DNA from: Chloroflexota bacterium
GTDB taxonomy: Bacteria > Chloroflexota > Anaerolineae > Anaerolineales > Villigracilaceae
Direction of reading: 5' to 3'
Length of the DNA stretch: 64,000 nt
NCBI GenBank assembly: GCA_021414245.1
Contig: JAIOOU010000015.1
Span: forward strand, 124,001-188,000
Part shown: positions 1 through 7,585 of the stretch, piece by piece
Numbering within the stretch: the first letter of the stretch is position 1
Layout of the letters: every line of letters starts with the position of its first letter
Position numbers and translations under genes: made by a program
The notes under the pieces: generated by a model
The model's input: only the letters and a program-made list of their open reading frames with translations
Databases searched by the model: none
What the model was told of the DNA's origin: nothing

Positions 1-784
1 TCCATCCGCTGGTCTCTGCCAGTTGCGCGGAAATTTCCTTTGCAGGCCTGCCTGCCTTCAATTCCTTCTTAATGGCTTTCAGCAATTCCGCCTCGGTCCA
101 TTGCTGTTTCTCCCCCGCTGCGCGTCCCTCAATGACCAGGGTGAATTCCCCGCGCGGCTCTTTGGATCTAAAGTATACAAGCGCCCCGCTGACGGGTCCG
201 CGCCAGAATTCCTCGTAGAGTTTGGTCATCTCGCGCGCCACGCAGATGCGCCGGTCACCCAGAACGGCGAGAATATCCTCCAGCGAGTCGAGGATGCGGT
301 GAGGGGATTCCAAAAAGATCAGGGTGTAGGCCAGATTTGAAACCTGATCCATCGTCTTGCGGCGGTCAGTGGCTTTATGCGGAAGATATCCGAGATAGAG
401 AAAGGAGTCCGTGGGCAGGCCGGAGACAGTCAACGCGGCGATGGGAGCCGAGGGACCGGGAACAGGCCGGACGTCGAAGCCTGAAGCGAGCGCCGCCTTG
501 ACCAGTTCATAGCCCGGGTCATTGATCGCCGGAGTCCCGGCATCCGAGACCAGAGCCACATCCCCGCCGGCCAATGCCTCCAGAATGCGGTCCAGTTTGT
601 GAATCTTGTTGTGTTCAAAATAACTGGTGAGTGGGGCGTTGATCTCAAAATGTTTCAGCAAAGTGCCGGTGTGACGGGTATCCTCGGCGGCGATCAGCAC
701 CGATTCACGCAGGATGCGCACCGCACGCGGGGAGAGGTCTTCCAGATTTCCGATCGGTGTGGCGACGAGATAGAGGATTCCCAT
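1..784 (-). CDS. rsmI: 16S rRNA (cytidine-1402-2'-O)-methyltransferase RsmI, partial
   Basis: RsmI uses SAM to 2'-O-methylate C1402 of 16S rRNA in the decoding centre. The leftward frame opens with ATG at 784 and reads MGILYLVATPIGNLEDLSPR, the diagnostic RsmI N-terminus (LVATPIGN), followed by AAEDTRHTG, the LVSDAGTPAINDPG motif and the VPGPSAPIAAL segment, all typical of the tetrapyrrole-methylase fold. The frame stays open for 261 codons to the left window edge, so only the last C-terminal residues are missing (family members are about 270-290 aa). No other gene is seen in this stretch. It lies downstream of the kinase gene but a terminator hairpin separates them, so it is probably transcribed from its own promoter. 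Confidence 0.93.
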   Translation of the reverse strand, partial: MGILYLVATPIGNLEDLSPRAVRILRESVLIAAEDTRHTGTLLKHFEINAPLTSYFEHNKIHKLDRILEALAGGDVALVSDAGTPAINDPGYELVKAALASGFDVRPVPGPSAPIAALTVSGLPTDSFLYLGYLPHKATDRRKTMDQVSNLAYTLIFLESPHRILDSLEDILAVLGDRRICVAREMTKLYEEFWRGPVSGALVYFRSKEPRGEFTLVIEGRAAGEKQQWTEAELLKAIKKELKAGRPAKEISAQLAETSGW

Positions 785-818
785 GCAGATATTTTATCAC
801 CCGCCTTCTTGAAAAGAA

Positions 819-842
819 AACCGGGCGCTTACGCGCCCGGTT
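819..842 (-). terminator. Rho-independent terminator of the Ser/Thr kinase gene
   Basis: A 10-bp perfect stem (819-828 with 833-842) has a 4-nt loop. On the minus strand it is followed by TTTTCTTTTC. It lies directly after the kinase stop codon at 846. Confidence 0.8.
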
Positions 843-845
843 CGA

Positions 846-2276
846 TTATCCACACCCTTTTAATTTTATCTTGTAGATCGCACAGCCTGCGCCTCCAGGG
901 GGAGGGGGCACACAACATTGATTGGCTGCGTCAAAGTTGGAGCCCTGGGAACATTTGCCCAGGTCACTCTCCGCCACCGGCGGCGGAGGAACACAAACCT
1001 TTAAATCATATTCCAGGAACCCAGGGCCTGTGCATAACAGAATATGTTTTCCGTCACTGGCCTTTTGAGAGACACAGGAGCCAGCCGGATCAAGCGGCTC
1101 GAATGTGGCCCCATCCGGGACAACGATCGTCACATAGGGATTCTTCTTGGCGCAAGTGCTATTCGTCTCCTTGATCTCGGGAGGAGGGGGAAGAGGCACA
1201 TTGGGTCCGCAGGCGGGTGCAAAGGAGGAATTAACGGTTTCCAAAGTGGGAGCTTCCGTTGATGCAGGGGCCTCGGTGGAGGAACCTTTTCCCGGTGCGA
1301 ATAATTGATTACGCAGCAGGAAGCCGCCCACCACCAAAACCAGAAGGACAATGCCAGCCACGACCAGGCCCATTTTTCCACGGGCGGGGGCGCTTTCAGC
1401 GGTTTGTTTGTAGATGCCGGAACGCAGCCCGGCGTTCGTGCCAAATGAAATGTTCCCTTCGTTCCCGAATGCGACCAGGTTCAATGCCTTGGCCAATTCA
1501 ATGGTATTTGCATACCGCAGGTTTTTATCCTTTGCCAGGGCCATCTTGATGATCTCATCCACTTCGGGAGGCAGGGTGGGAAGCACCTTCAAAATTTCAG
1601 GGACTGGTTCGGTGATGTGTTTGACGACCACGCCCATGGGTGTATCCGCACTATAGGGCTGCTGGCCGCTCAACATTTGATAGACGATCACGCCCAGTCC
1701 GTAGACATCACTGCGTTCGTCGATCTCGTTGCCTTGGGCCTGTTCGGGACTCATATAGGCGGGCGTGCCGATCACACCGCTGCCCGTCAAGCCCCCGCCG
1801 GCTTCCGTCAATTTGGCCACGCCAAAATCGGAAATAAAGGGATCCTCGTTATTATCAAAGAGGATGTTATCGGGTTTGAGGTCGCGGTGCACAATGCCTT
1901 TTTTATGGGCATAGGCCAGACCCTTGGCGATCTTTTCAATGACACGGGCCGTATCCTGAACGGAAAAATTTCCCTTGGCGATCTGGTCCGAAAGGGAGCC
2001 GCCGGTCATATAGCGCATCACAAAATACGGCTGGCCGTCCTCGTTGCCCACATCGTAGACCGGCACAATGGCGGGATGTTCCAGGCCCGCCACCATCTTG
2101 ATCTCGCGTTCAAAGCGGGACCGGAACTGCGGGTCATGCAGCATTTCGCGCGGCAGCACTTTGATCGCGACTTCGCGGTCAAAGCTCGGATCATAGGCAC
2201 GGTATACGGTTGCCATGCCTCCACGACCGAGTTCGGATTTAATTTCGTATCGACCAATTTTTTCTGGGAGCGCCAT
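846..2276 (-). CDS. Membrane-anchored eukaryotic-type Ser/Thr protein kinase (PknB-like)
   Basis: The protein has 476 aa. An N-terminal kinase domain (about 10-270) contains the glycine loop GRGGMATVY (17-25), the ATP lysine K39, catalytic HRDLKPDN (D132), DFG (150-152) and GTPAYMSPEQ. One transmembrane helix lies near 303-321. The roughly 150-residue outer part is rich in proline and cysteine (about ten Cys, two PPPP runs) and resembles no sensor domain I recognise; PASTA repeats are absent. The start at 2276 (MALPEKIGRYEI) was chosen because the kinase fold begins there; an in-frame upstream extension to 2387 looks non-coding. There is no Shine-Dalgarno sequence, and a TATACT box lies 7 nt upstream of ATG, which suggests a leaderless mRNA. 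Role: phospho-signalling at the membrane, substrate unknown; an FHA phospho-reader protein is encoded at 56.1 kb. Confidence 0.9.
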   Translation of the reverse strand: MALPEKIGRYEIKSELGRGGMATVYRAYDPSFDREVAIKVLPREMLHDPQFRSRFEREIKMVAGLEHPAIVPVYDVGNEDGQPYFVMRYMTGGSLSDQIAKGNFSVQDTARVIEKIAKGLAYAHKKGIVHRDLKPDNILFDNNEDPFISDFGVAKLTEAGGGLTGSGVIGTPAYMSPEQAQGNEIDERSDVYGLGVIVYQMLSGQQPYSADTPMGVVVKHITEPVPEILKVLPTLPPEVDEIIKMALAKDKNLRYANTIELAKALNLVAFGNEGNISFGTNAGLRSGIYKQTAESAPARGKMGLVVAGIVLLVLVVGGFLLRNQLFAPGKGSSTEAPASTEAPTLETVNSSFAPACGPNVPLPPPPEIKETNSTCAKKNPYVTIVVPDGATFEPLDPAGSCVSQKASDGKHILLCTGPGFLEYDLKVCVPPPPVAESDLGKCSQGSNFDAANQCCVPPPPGGAGCAIYKIKLKGCG

Positions 2277-2313
2277 GCGGCCAAGTATAAACCAGATGGA
2301 TGGTATGACGCAA
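2277..2313 (-). promoter_or_regulatory. Candidate leaderless promoter of the Ser/Thr kinase gene
   Basis: On the minus strand there is TTGCGT (2313-2308), an 18-nt spacer, TATACT (2289-2284), then 7 nt to the ATG at 2276. Transcription would begin at or within one base of the start codon. No SD-like sequence is present. Confidence 0.5.
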
Positions 2314-2509
2314 GCAACTGGATAATTCCGGCCCGATTTCATCCAAGACGAACAACGATGAGTTTCGTACCTGTGATTCCATGACATCCATCATGCTGAT
2401 TCCGAAACAACTACGTTTGTTTTAATAAAAATCTGTGCAAATCCGTATTGTTATCCAGCTGAAAACAGCGACAATACAAGGCAGATAAGTACAAATTCAA
2501 AAGGTCCTC

Positions 2510-2671
2510 ATGATCAAACAAATGCCCGCCAAAACCAGTCCCTCCCGCATCCCGCCAAACTCCCTTCTGTTCGAAAAGATCATTCCCGCCCTGCTGATCA
2601 TGCTGGGCCTTGTCACTCTGGGATTGATATTGTTCGCCGCGGGCGTTTTGCTTGGGATTATTCAATTCTAG
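2510..2671 (+). CDS. Small single-pass membrane protein (53 aa)
   Basis: ATG at 2510 to TAG at 2671 encodes 53 aa: a basic/proline-rich N-terminus (MIKQMPAKTSPSRIPP), then one long hydrophobic helix from about residue 25 to the end (LLIMLGLVTLGLILFAAGVL). It ends 17 nt before the next gene, on the same strand, so the two are probably co-transcribed and may form a complex. The upstream sequence has only a weak SD (AAAAGG, 5 nt from ATG). No homologous family is recognised. The reading frame is supported by operon position and by a typical membrane-insertion pattern rather than by similarity. Confidence 0.6.
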   Translation: MIKQMPAKTSPSRIPPNSLLFEKIIPALLIMLGLVTLGLILFAAGVLLGIIQF

Positions 2672-2688
2672 GTTTACAGGAGAAAAAC

Positions 2689-3510
2689 ATGTCCATCAAC
2701 CAGATCCTTCCATTTCTTTCGACAGCCATCATGCTTGGTTTCACCATTTATGTATTCCAGCGTTTCTTTGTGCGCCGAAATCCCGCCTTTCTGTACTGGG
2801 GCATCGGACTGGCCATGTTCTGTGCGGGCAGTTTTGCCGAGGCCTATTTGTCCCTGGCCTGGAACAAATCCGTTTTCTTTATCTGGTACCTGTTCGGAGC
2901 AGCACTGAATGCCGCCTGGCTCGGGCATGGGACCTTGAATCTTCTTGTGAAGAAATCATGGGTGCACGTTGTTACCGTGGCGCTGGTCGCAGGAAGTTTG
3001 TTCGCCACCTATCTCATGCTGCAAGCCATGCCAAAACTGGACACCGCCGTCTTTACGACCGACAAACCCGTCAGTGAACAATATGGAACCAAGGCCCTTG
3101 AAGCCGGGCAGGCCGCTCCCGCCGGCGCGCAAACGATGACCACCACCTATCGCGGCCGGGAAGTCACCGCTGTCCGCGGACTGCTGCCTTTGGGGACCCC
3201 CGTGCGCCTGACCACCCCCTTCTTCAACATCTATGGATTATTCACCCTGGTTGGCGGGGCGATCTGGTCCGCCTATCTTTTCTGGCGCAAGCGCGTCATG
3301 CCCAACCGGGTGATCGCCAATGTCTTGATCGCAGCAGGTGCCCTGTCCATTGGCTTTGCCAGCACACTGACCCGTCTGGGGTACGGTCAGTACCTGTATT
3401 TGGGAGAGTTGATCTCGGCAATTCTGATGTTTGTCGGCTTCCTTTACGCTGCCAAGCCGCAGACCGACGAAGAGCTGATCCAGAAAAGAGTTCCCGCTTC
3501 GGCTGACTAG
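2689..3510 (+). CDS. Seven-TM membrane protein of unknown function
   Basis: This is a 273-aa polytopic membrane protein with a clear SD (ACAGGAGAAAAAC before ATG 2689). Hydrophobic segments lie near residues 5-25, 35-55, 62-82, 92-112, 185-205, 215-235 and 245-262. A loop of about 70 residues between TM4 and TM5 contains Ala/Gly/Pro-rich sequence. The arrangement recalls the 7-TM membrane sensor modules that sit at the N-terminus of bacterial kinases (MASE/7TMR type), but no output domain follows. It is probably translated from the same mRNA as the 53-aa membrane protein upstream. A strong terminator follows. Function unknown. Confidence 0.75.
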   Translation: MSINQILPFLSTAIMLGFTIYVFQRFFVRRNPAFLYWGIGLAMFCAGSFAEAYLSLAWNKSVFFIWYLFGAALNAAWLGHGTLNLLVKKSWVHVVTVALVAGSLFATYLMLQAMPKLDTAVFTTDKPVSEQYGTKALEAGQAAPAGAQTMTTTYRGREVTAVRGLLPLGTPVRLTTPFFNIYGLFTLVGGAIWSAYLFWRKRVMPNRVIANVLIAAGALSIGFASTLTRLGYGQYLYLGELISAILMFVGFLYAAKPQTDEELIQKRVPASAD

Positions 3511-3520
3511 CCGACCCTGA

Positions 3521-3556
3521 ATCAAAAAGAGCCGTGAATTCACGGCTCTTTTTGAT
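3521..3556. terminator. Bidirectional Rho-independent terminator
   Basis: A 36-bp perfect palindrome with flanking A and T runs on both sides lies between the convergent 7-TM gene and the MerR-like gene. It can serve both strands. Confidence 0.88.
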
Positions 3557-3563
3557 TCCCTGC

Positions 3564-4187
3564 TTATCGAACCGCATTCAGGGATTGATAGGTTTGCAAA
3601 AGACTGATCAATATTTCATCCGTGAAAATATGCATTTTCCCAAAAGTCTCCGCGGTCCGCCCGGAGGGGACATTCGCATCCCCGTAGACTTTCATGACTG
3701 ATTCGATCAGGACATTTCGGAAGAACAGGAATGCCCTGGCTGCATCCACATAGCTTAAACTATACCGATGCGCACGGGAGGCATATTCATAGCCGATGGC
3801 ATAGGCTTCGGAGTCGGCTTCCTCCCCTTTCGTGGCAATATATGTCATCAAACCGTGGAACAGCGAACGGGCACTCTGGCGGTATTGCGCGCGCGCATCC
3901 TCATCCAGCTTTTGATACCACGATTCGGCCTGCAGGCGTCCTTCCGAGATCTGCATGCGGACGGTCTTAATGACCTCCTGCATCATATGCTCCGGTTCGA
4001 TGGAACTTGTGCGTGTCCTTTTATAGGACTGTGCCCACAGGGTGATTTCACTCTGCTTGTAGCGTCGGTGGCCCCCCTGCGTTTTGTGTGTGGGCAACAC
4101 GCCCTTGTCAGACCAAAGCCTGACGGTGCTGGGATGCACGCCCAATATTTTTGCGGCATCGCTCAATGAAAGCCATTCGTCGGTCAT
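3564..4187 (-). CDS. MerR-type HTH transcriptional regulator
   Basis: The protein has 207 aa from ATG 4187 (MTDEWLSLSDAAKILGVHPS). Residues 1-55 are a MerR/excisionase winged helix (SLSDAAKILGVHPSTVRLWSDKGVLPTHKTQGGHRRY). The remaining 150 residues are an all-helical effector domain without Cys clusters, so no metal or redox sensing of the SoxR/ZntR kind is apparent. An upstream in-frame ATG at 4205 overlaps the transporter stop (TAATG), but 4187 was preferred because a GGAGG lies 11 nt before it and the HTH begins there. The gene is translationally linked to the PucC-like transporter upstream and presumably controls it. Ligand unknown. Confidence 0.85.
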   Translation of the reverse strand: MTDEWLSLSDAAKILGVHPSTVRLWSDKGVLPTHKTQGGHRRYKQSEITLWAQSYKRTRTSSIEPEHMMQEVIKTVRMQISEGRLQAESWYQKLDEDARAQYRQSARSLFHGLMTYIATKGEEADSEAYAIGYEYASRAHRYSLSYVDAARAFLFFRNVLIESVMKVYGDANVPSGRTAETFGKMHIFTDEILISLLQTYQSLNAVR

Positions 4188-4204
4188 CCTGGATGATCCC
4201 TCCA

Positions 4205-5509
4205 TTAATCCACAGCCAGAGCCACTTTCTCCACGAAGGAGGGCTCTTCAACACTTTTTTGAAATTTTACGACATCGATACGTGTGAGCATGATCGCAGC
4301 GATCAGCAGCATCAAAGCCTCGATGCCAAACACGACAAGATATCCGCTCAGGGCCTGACCGGAGGCCTGTGTGACCACATCACGCACCACGCCGCCCAGA
4401 ATGGACCCTGTCAAACGCGAGAGGGCATTGGAGAATCCCCAGGCACCGATATACAAGCCGATCATGCCGGGGGCGGTCAGATCGAACATCAGGGACAGGT
4501 TCGCCACGGTGGAGAGTCCCGTGCCAATTCCCAATATAGTCACGCCTGTGTAGAAAACATGCCTGCTGACCATGAATCCGCTGACCACGATCACAAGAAA
4601 ACCAAGCAGGGCGCTCAAATTGCCGGCCTGTGCAATGGCCTTCTTTGCAACGCGTCCCTCGAGCGCACCCGCGATCAGAATCGCGACCAACACAAATGTA
4701 CCCCAAATGGACGTAATGCGGGTGGTCTGGGTCACGGTCATTCCGAAAGCCTGGGCGCCGAATGGTTCCAGCAAAACATCCTGTCCAAGAATGGCGGCGA
4801 GCAGCAAAAGCAGATACACAAAGAAGATGCGCGCCACCGGGTTGGCCGTGATGGCAGACATCATTTGTTTCACTGTATAGGATTCGGACGAGGCATTGGC
4901 GGGGGAGCTGCCTGAGCGGGGTTCCAGCCGGATCAGGCCGAGCAGGCCGAGGGTCAGGGCGGAAGCGGCTACAAATTCAAACGCGCGGATCAAGGCCTGC
5001 GGTGTGTATGGGTCCACCATGCGGCTGATGCCGATGGCAGTCGCAATGATCGCAACGATCATCATGAACCACATCGTCGCGATGGTCCGGCCGCGGCCTT
5101 TATCGCCCGAGAGTTCGGAAGCCAGGGAGAGATAGGAAACACTTGAGAGGTTGTATCCCATGCCCCAGGCCCCGAACGCCAGAATCCCGGCCAGGATTCC
5201 AAGTCCCATGTTTTTATTCATGAGAAAGGCAACCTGTGGCGAGACCATCAGACCGATCACACACAGGATCAAGCCGGCCAGGATGTATGGCGTTCGGCGA
5301 AATCCAAGGATGGGATGCCGGTCTGAATACGAACCGATCGCCACCTGAATGGGCGAGAACAAATACGGCAGGGAGGCCAGGATCGCGACCAGGGTGGCCG
5401 AAATGGAGAGTTCCTTGATCATCACACGGTTTAATGTGCTGTTGATCGGGACCAGGGTCATTGCGACCGCAACATGAATAAGGCCGAGTTGAAAGCGCTT
5501 GAGAAACAT
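4205..5509 (-). CDS. PucC/BCD-family MFS transporter
   Basis: This 434-aa, 12-TM protein belongs to the major facilitator branch that includes PucC and LhaA, which in phototrophs assist light-harvesting complex assembly. Supporting segments are FQLGLIHVAVAMTLVPINSTLNR at the N-terminus (positions 5-27), the SYSDRHPILGFRRTPYIL loop after TM2 and the GFSNALSRLTGSILGG region near TM11. The start at 5509 has AAAAGG at good spacing; GTG at 5515 is an alternative. The stop codon shares a base with an upstream ATG of the MerR-like regulator, so the two form one operon. No bacteriochlorophyll or reaction-centre gene occurs in the window, so a tetrapyrrole or other pigment-like cargo is only a guess. 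Confidence 0.85.
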   Translation of the reverse strand: MFLKRFQLGLIHVAVAMTLVPINSTLNRVMIKELSISATLVAILASLPYLFSPIQVAIGSYSDRHPILGFRRTPYILAGLILCVIGLMVSPQVAFLMNKNMGLGILAGILAFGAWGMGYNLSSVSYLSLASELSGDKGRGRTIATMWFMMIVAIIATAIGISRMVDPYTPQALIRAFEFVAASALTLGLLGLIRLEPRSGSSPANASSESYTVKQMMSAITANPVARIFFVYLLLLLAAILGQDVLLEPFGAQAFGMTVTQTTRITSIWGTFVLVAILIAGALEGRVAKKAIAQAGNLSALLGFLVIVVSGFMVSRHVFYTGVTILGIGTGLSTVANLSLMFDLTAPGMIGLYIGAWGFSNALSRLTGSILGGVVRDVVTQASGQALSGYLVVFGIEALMLLIAAIMLTRIDVVKFQKSVEEPSFVEKVALAVD

Positions 5510-5817
5510 GATCACCTTTTAAATATCGTGAGGGCGCTTGATACGCCCTCACCTTTAATGTTTTGGATTGTACTTTTTTAGGAAAAAAAAGCAATGTAGA
5601 TTTACATAGAATTTTATCGGGAATTTGTGAGTATCAGACGCGTCACTGTCGGCTGAACTTTTGGATCAAGTTTTTACATCAACTCCGGCAAAGGGTCATG
5701 CCCTCCAAAAGTCAGGAAGACTTTAAAGGCGGCCGCGCCATGCGGGTCAAGGAACTGTATCTGCCTGCACCATCCAACAATCTCCAGTCTTTCAACAGAA
5801 ATAAGATCGGGATTTAT
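5510..5817. promoter_or_regulatory. Intergenic regulatory region upstream of the PucC-like operon
   Basis: No convincing gene lies in these 308 bases. On the minus strand a promoter can be read as TTGCTT, 16 nt, TACAAT (about 5592-5565). A 7-bp hairpin (GAGGGCG/CGCCCTC, 5530-5550) falls in the predicted 5' UTR. A small palindrome lies just upstream of the promoter (separate entry). The right half, next to the FTR1 stop codon, shows no further recognisable signal. Confidence 0.45.
5594..5607. promoter_or_regulatory. Candidate operator palindrome ATGTA-N4-TACAT
   Basis: The 14-bp dyad ATGTAGATTTACAT overlaps or abuts the candidate -35 of the PucC/MerR operon. Its position fits an operator for the MerR-like protein encoded in the same operon (autoregulation). 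Inferred from position and symmetry only. Confidence 0.35.
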
Positions 5818-6642
5818 TTACGCCTGTGCCTGCGCTTCCTTGCGGGACCTTCGGCCTGACCATTGCAGCCCGAGACCAATCACCACGAAATAAGCAAGAT
5901 AGGCGATCATTTCACTTAAGGTTGGGCTGGGGTTGTAACCGAACAGGGCCCCAAGCAATTGTCCCAGCGTTGACTGTTCGCTGATAAACGAATTGAAATC
6001 CCAAACATGGTCAATGATGGCTGGAATCCAGCCGACTTCGGTGAATTCGTGCACACCGTGCGCGAACAGCCCGGCCGCGAAAAGCACCAGCATCACGCCC
6101 GTCACCTGGAAGAAACGCCGCAGGTCCAGGCGGACCGTACTGGCAAAAATGGACCAACCCAGCAGGATGGCCGTGCCGAGTCCGAGCAGAGCGCCGACCA
6201 TGGTTTGCAGAGAAGTGGAAACAAAGACCGAGGCGGTCAGAAAGAGCGCGAGCTCAATGCCTTCGCGCAGCACGGCAACAAACGCGACAAAAAATATGGC
6301 GCGTTGCCCAAATTGGGAGGCACGCTGAAGGTCGGCTTCGAGGCTGGCCTTCAAGGTCCGCGACTGGGTGCTCATCCAGAAGATCATCCAGGTCAACAGC
6401 GCGGCTGCGATCAGCATGGTGAATCCTTCAAAGATGGCTTCCCCGGGGTCCTTCATTTCAAGGCCCAGGGTGGTCAACAACACCGCGGTCAAAATACTGA
6501 GAACACCCGCACTTAAAGTGCCCAGCCAGATGACAGGCACGAGGTCAAGGCGTTTCATCTGGCGGACGGCCCCCAGTAAAATGCCAACGATCAGGGCGGC
6601 TTCAATACCTTCACGAAGGGAAAGCAGGTAACTTGGCAACAT
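5818..6642 (-). CDS. FTR1-family iron permease
   Basis: A 274-aa, 7-TM permease of the FTR1/EfeU (OFeT) family, which imports iron. Both diagnostic REGxE motifs are present: REGIE at residues 10-14 in TM1 and REGIE at 126-130 in TM4, the glutamates being the proposed iron ligands. The start at 6642 (MLPSYLLSLREGIEAAL) places TM1 at the very N-terminus, as in the family, and GGAG lies 10 nt upstream. No EfeO or EfeB partner is adjacent. It is transcribed divergently from a DtxR-family regulator, so iron-dependent control from the shared 160-nt region is likely. Confidence 0.92.
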   Translation of the reverse strand: MLPSYLLSLREGIEAALIVGILLGAVRQMKRLDLVPVIWLGTLSAGVLSILTAVLLTTLGLEMKDPGEAIFEGFTMLIAAALLTWMIFWMSTQSRTLKASLEADLQRASQFGQRAIFFVAFVAVLREGIELALFLTASVFVSTSLQTMVGALLGLGTAILLGWSIFASTVRLDLRRFFQVTGVMLVLFAAGLFAHGVHEFTEVGWIPAIIDHVWDFNSFISEQSTLGQLLGALFGYNPSPTLSEMIAYLAYFVVIGLGLQWSGRRSRKEAQAQA

Positions 6643-6803
6643 GTAAAATTCACTCCATCATTTTGGTTTACGATCGCGCAATGAACTGCAATGTTATAAT
6701 TCATCCAATTACAACAATCCAGATATTTATAGTATTCTTTATTGACACCCCCTTGCAACCAGAGTTCAACCTGGTTGATACTTTTCCGGAGTTCCAAGAG
6801 TTA
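6643..6803. promoter_or_regulatory. Divergent control region between FTR1 permease and DtxR-like regulator
   Basis: This AT-rich region carries TATAAT at 6695-6700, TATAGT at 6728-6733, a perfect TTGACA at 6742-6747 and the dyad TCAACC-T-GGTTGA at 6766-6778. The dyad is a candidate binding site for the adjacent regulator but differs from the classical DtxR box. Which -10/-35 pairs are used is not resolvable by eye. Confidence 0.4.
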
Positions 6804-7502
6804 ATGACCGCCAGCCCCGCAATGCAACGTTATGCCGCCGAGATCTTCCGCCTGCAGCAGGATAATGAACAGGTGTCGCTTTCGCTTTTAAGTTCCCATG
6901 TGGAATCCTCCGCCCAGGCCATATCCGCGATGGTCAAACGGCTGAACAAAGGCGGTTACCTGATCCATGAACCTTATCGCGGCGTACGTCTGACCCCCGA
7001 AGGCGAAAAGATCGCCATGCCCTCCCTGCGCCGCCACCGTTTGACGGAAGTCTTCCTGGTCAAGGTGATGAAATATGACTGGGCATCCGCCCATGAACTT
7101 TCTGATGTCTTCGAGCGCGGAGTCAACGATGAGATCGAAGCCCGCATGGATCAACTGGCCGGGCGCCCCACCCGTTGTCCGCACGGGGAGCCGATCCCAT
7201 CCAGGGAGGGCATCCTGCCTGCCGTTGTGGACATGCCATTGGTGGAAGTCCCCTCCGGTTCAGATTGCATCGTCAGCCGGGTACGCACGCATAACATGGA
7301 AAAATTAAATTACATCGGGGAGCTTGGCCTGGTCCCTGGAACTCCATTTCATCTGTTGAGCTGCGCTCCATTCAAGGGGCCATTGCGATTACAAATGAAA
7401 CCGCAGGATCATGTCATCGGATATGAACTGGCTGGCTCCCTGTGGGTGGAGGTACAAAAACAGGGGGAAGGCAACAAGTTACCGCCACGGAAAAGTGCCT
7501 GA
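6804..7502 (+). CDS. DtxR/MntR-family transcriptional regulator
   Basis: The protein has 232 aa. Residues 5-70 form the winged helix (MQRYAAEIFRLQ, ISAMVKRLNKGGYLIHEPYRGVRLT). The dimerisation domain contains RRHRLTEVFLVKV and the RPTRCPHGEPIPS signature, and a C-terminal FeoA/SH3-like domain follows (about 155-215). By alignment from memory to DtxR, the ancillary metal site is kept (His79, Glu83 and His98 equivalents). The primary site is altered: Met10 appears as Arg, Cys102 as Asp and His106 as Arg. The start is uncertain: 6804 was chosen because the HTH begins there, although the frame is open further upstream. Likely role: control of the divergent iron permease. Confidence 0.85.
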   Translation: MTASPAMQRYAAEIFRLQQDNEQVSLSLLSSHVESSAQAISAMVKRLNKGGYLIHEPYRGVRLTPEGEKIAMPSLRRHRLTEVFLVKVMKYDWASAHELSDVFERGVNDEIEARMDQLAGRPTRCPHGEPIPSREGILPAVVDMPLVEVPSGSDCIVSRVRTHNMEKLNYIGELGLVPGTPFHLLSCAPFKGPLRLQMKPQDHVIGYELAGSLWVEVQKQGEGNKLPPRKSA

Positions 7503-7509
7503 CGCTACT

Positions 7510-7551
7510 GACAACGAAATGCCCGGTCCATGGACCGGGCATTTCGTTGTC
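7510..7551. terminator. Perfect 42-bp palindrome between convergent genes
   Basis: Two 21-nt arms without a loop base lie between the DtxR-like gene (+) and rfbA (-). There is no clear T run, so it may be a terminator for both strands or a symmetrical protein-binding site. Position favours a terminator. Confidence 0.7.
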
Positions 7552-7585
7552 AGGGAAAAAACATAAACTTGAGGTTCTATAAATT

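Noticed and set aside
1617-2384. 255-codon rightward frame opposite the Ser/Thr kinase
   Set aside because: No similarity or SD; the kinase motifs on the other strand are unambiguous.
4151-4915. 254-codon rightward frame opposite the PucC-like gene
   Set aside because: Composition (His, Gln, Gly rich) is that of an antisense shadow; the leftward gene has clear family motifs.
5563-5859. 98-codon rightward frame in the PucC/FTR1 gap
   Set aside because: It overlaps the 3' end of the FTR1 gene, has no SD and no protein-like pattern.
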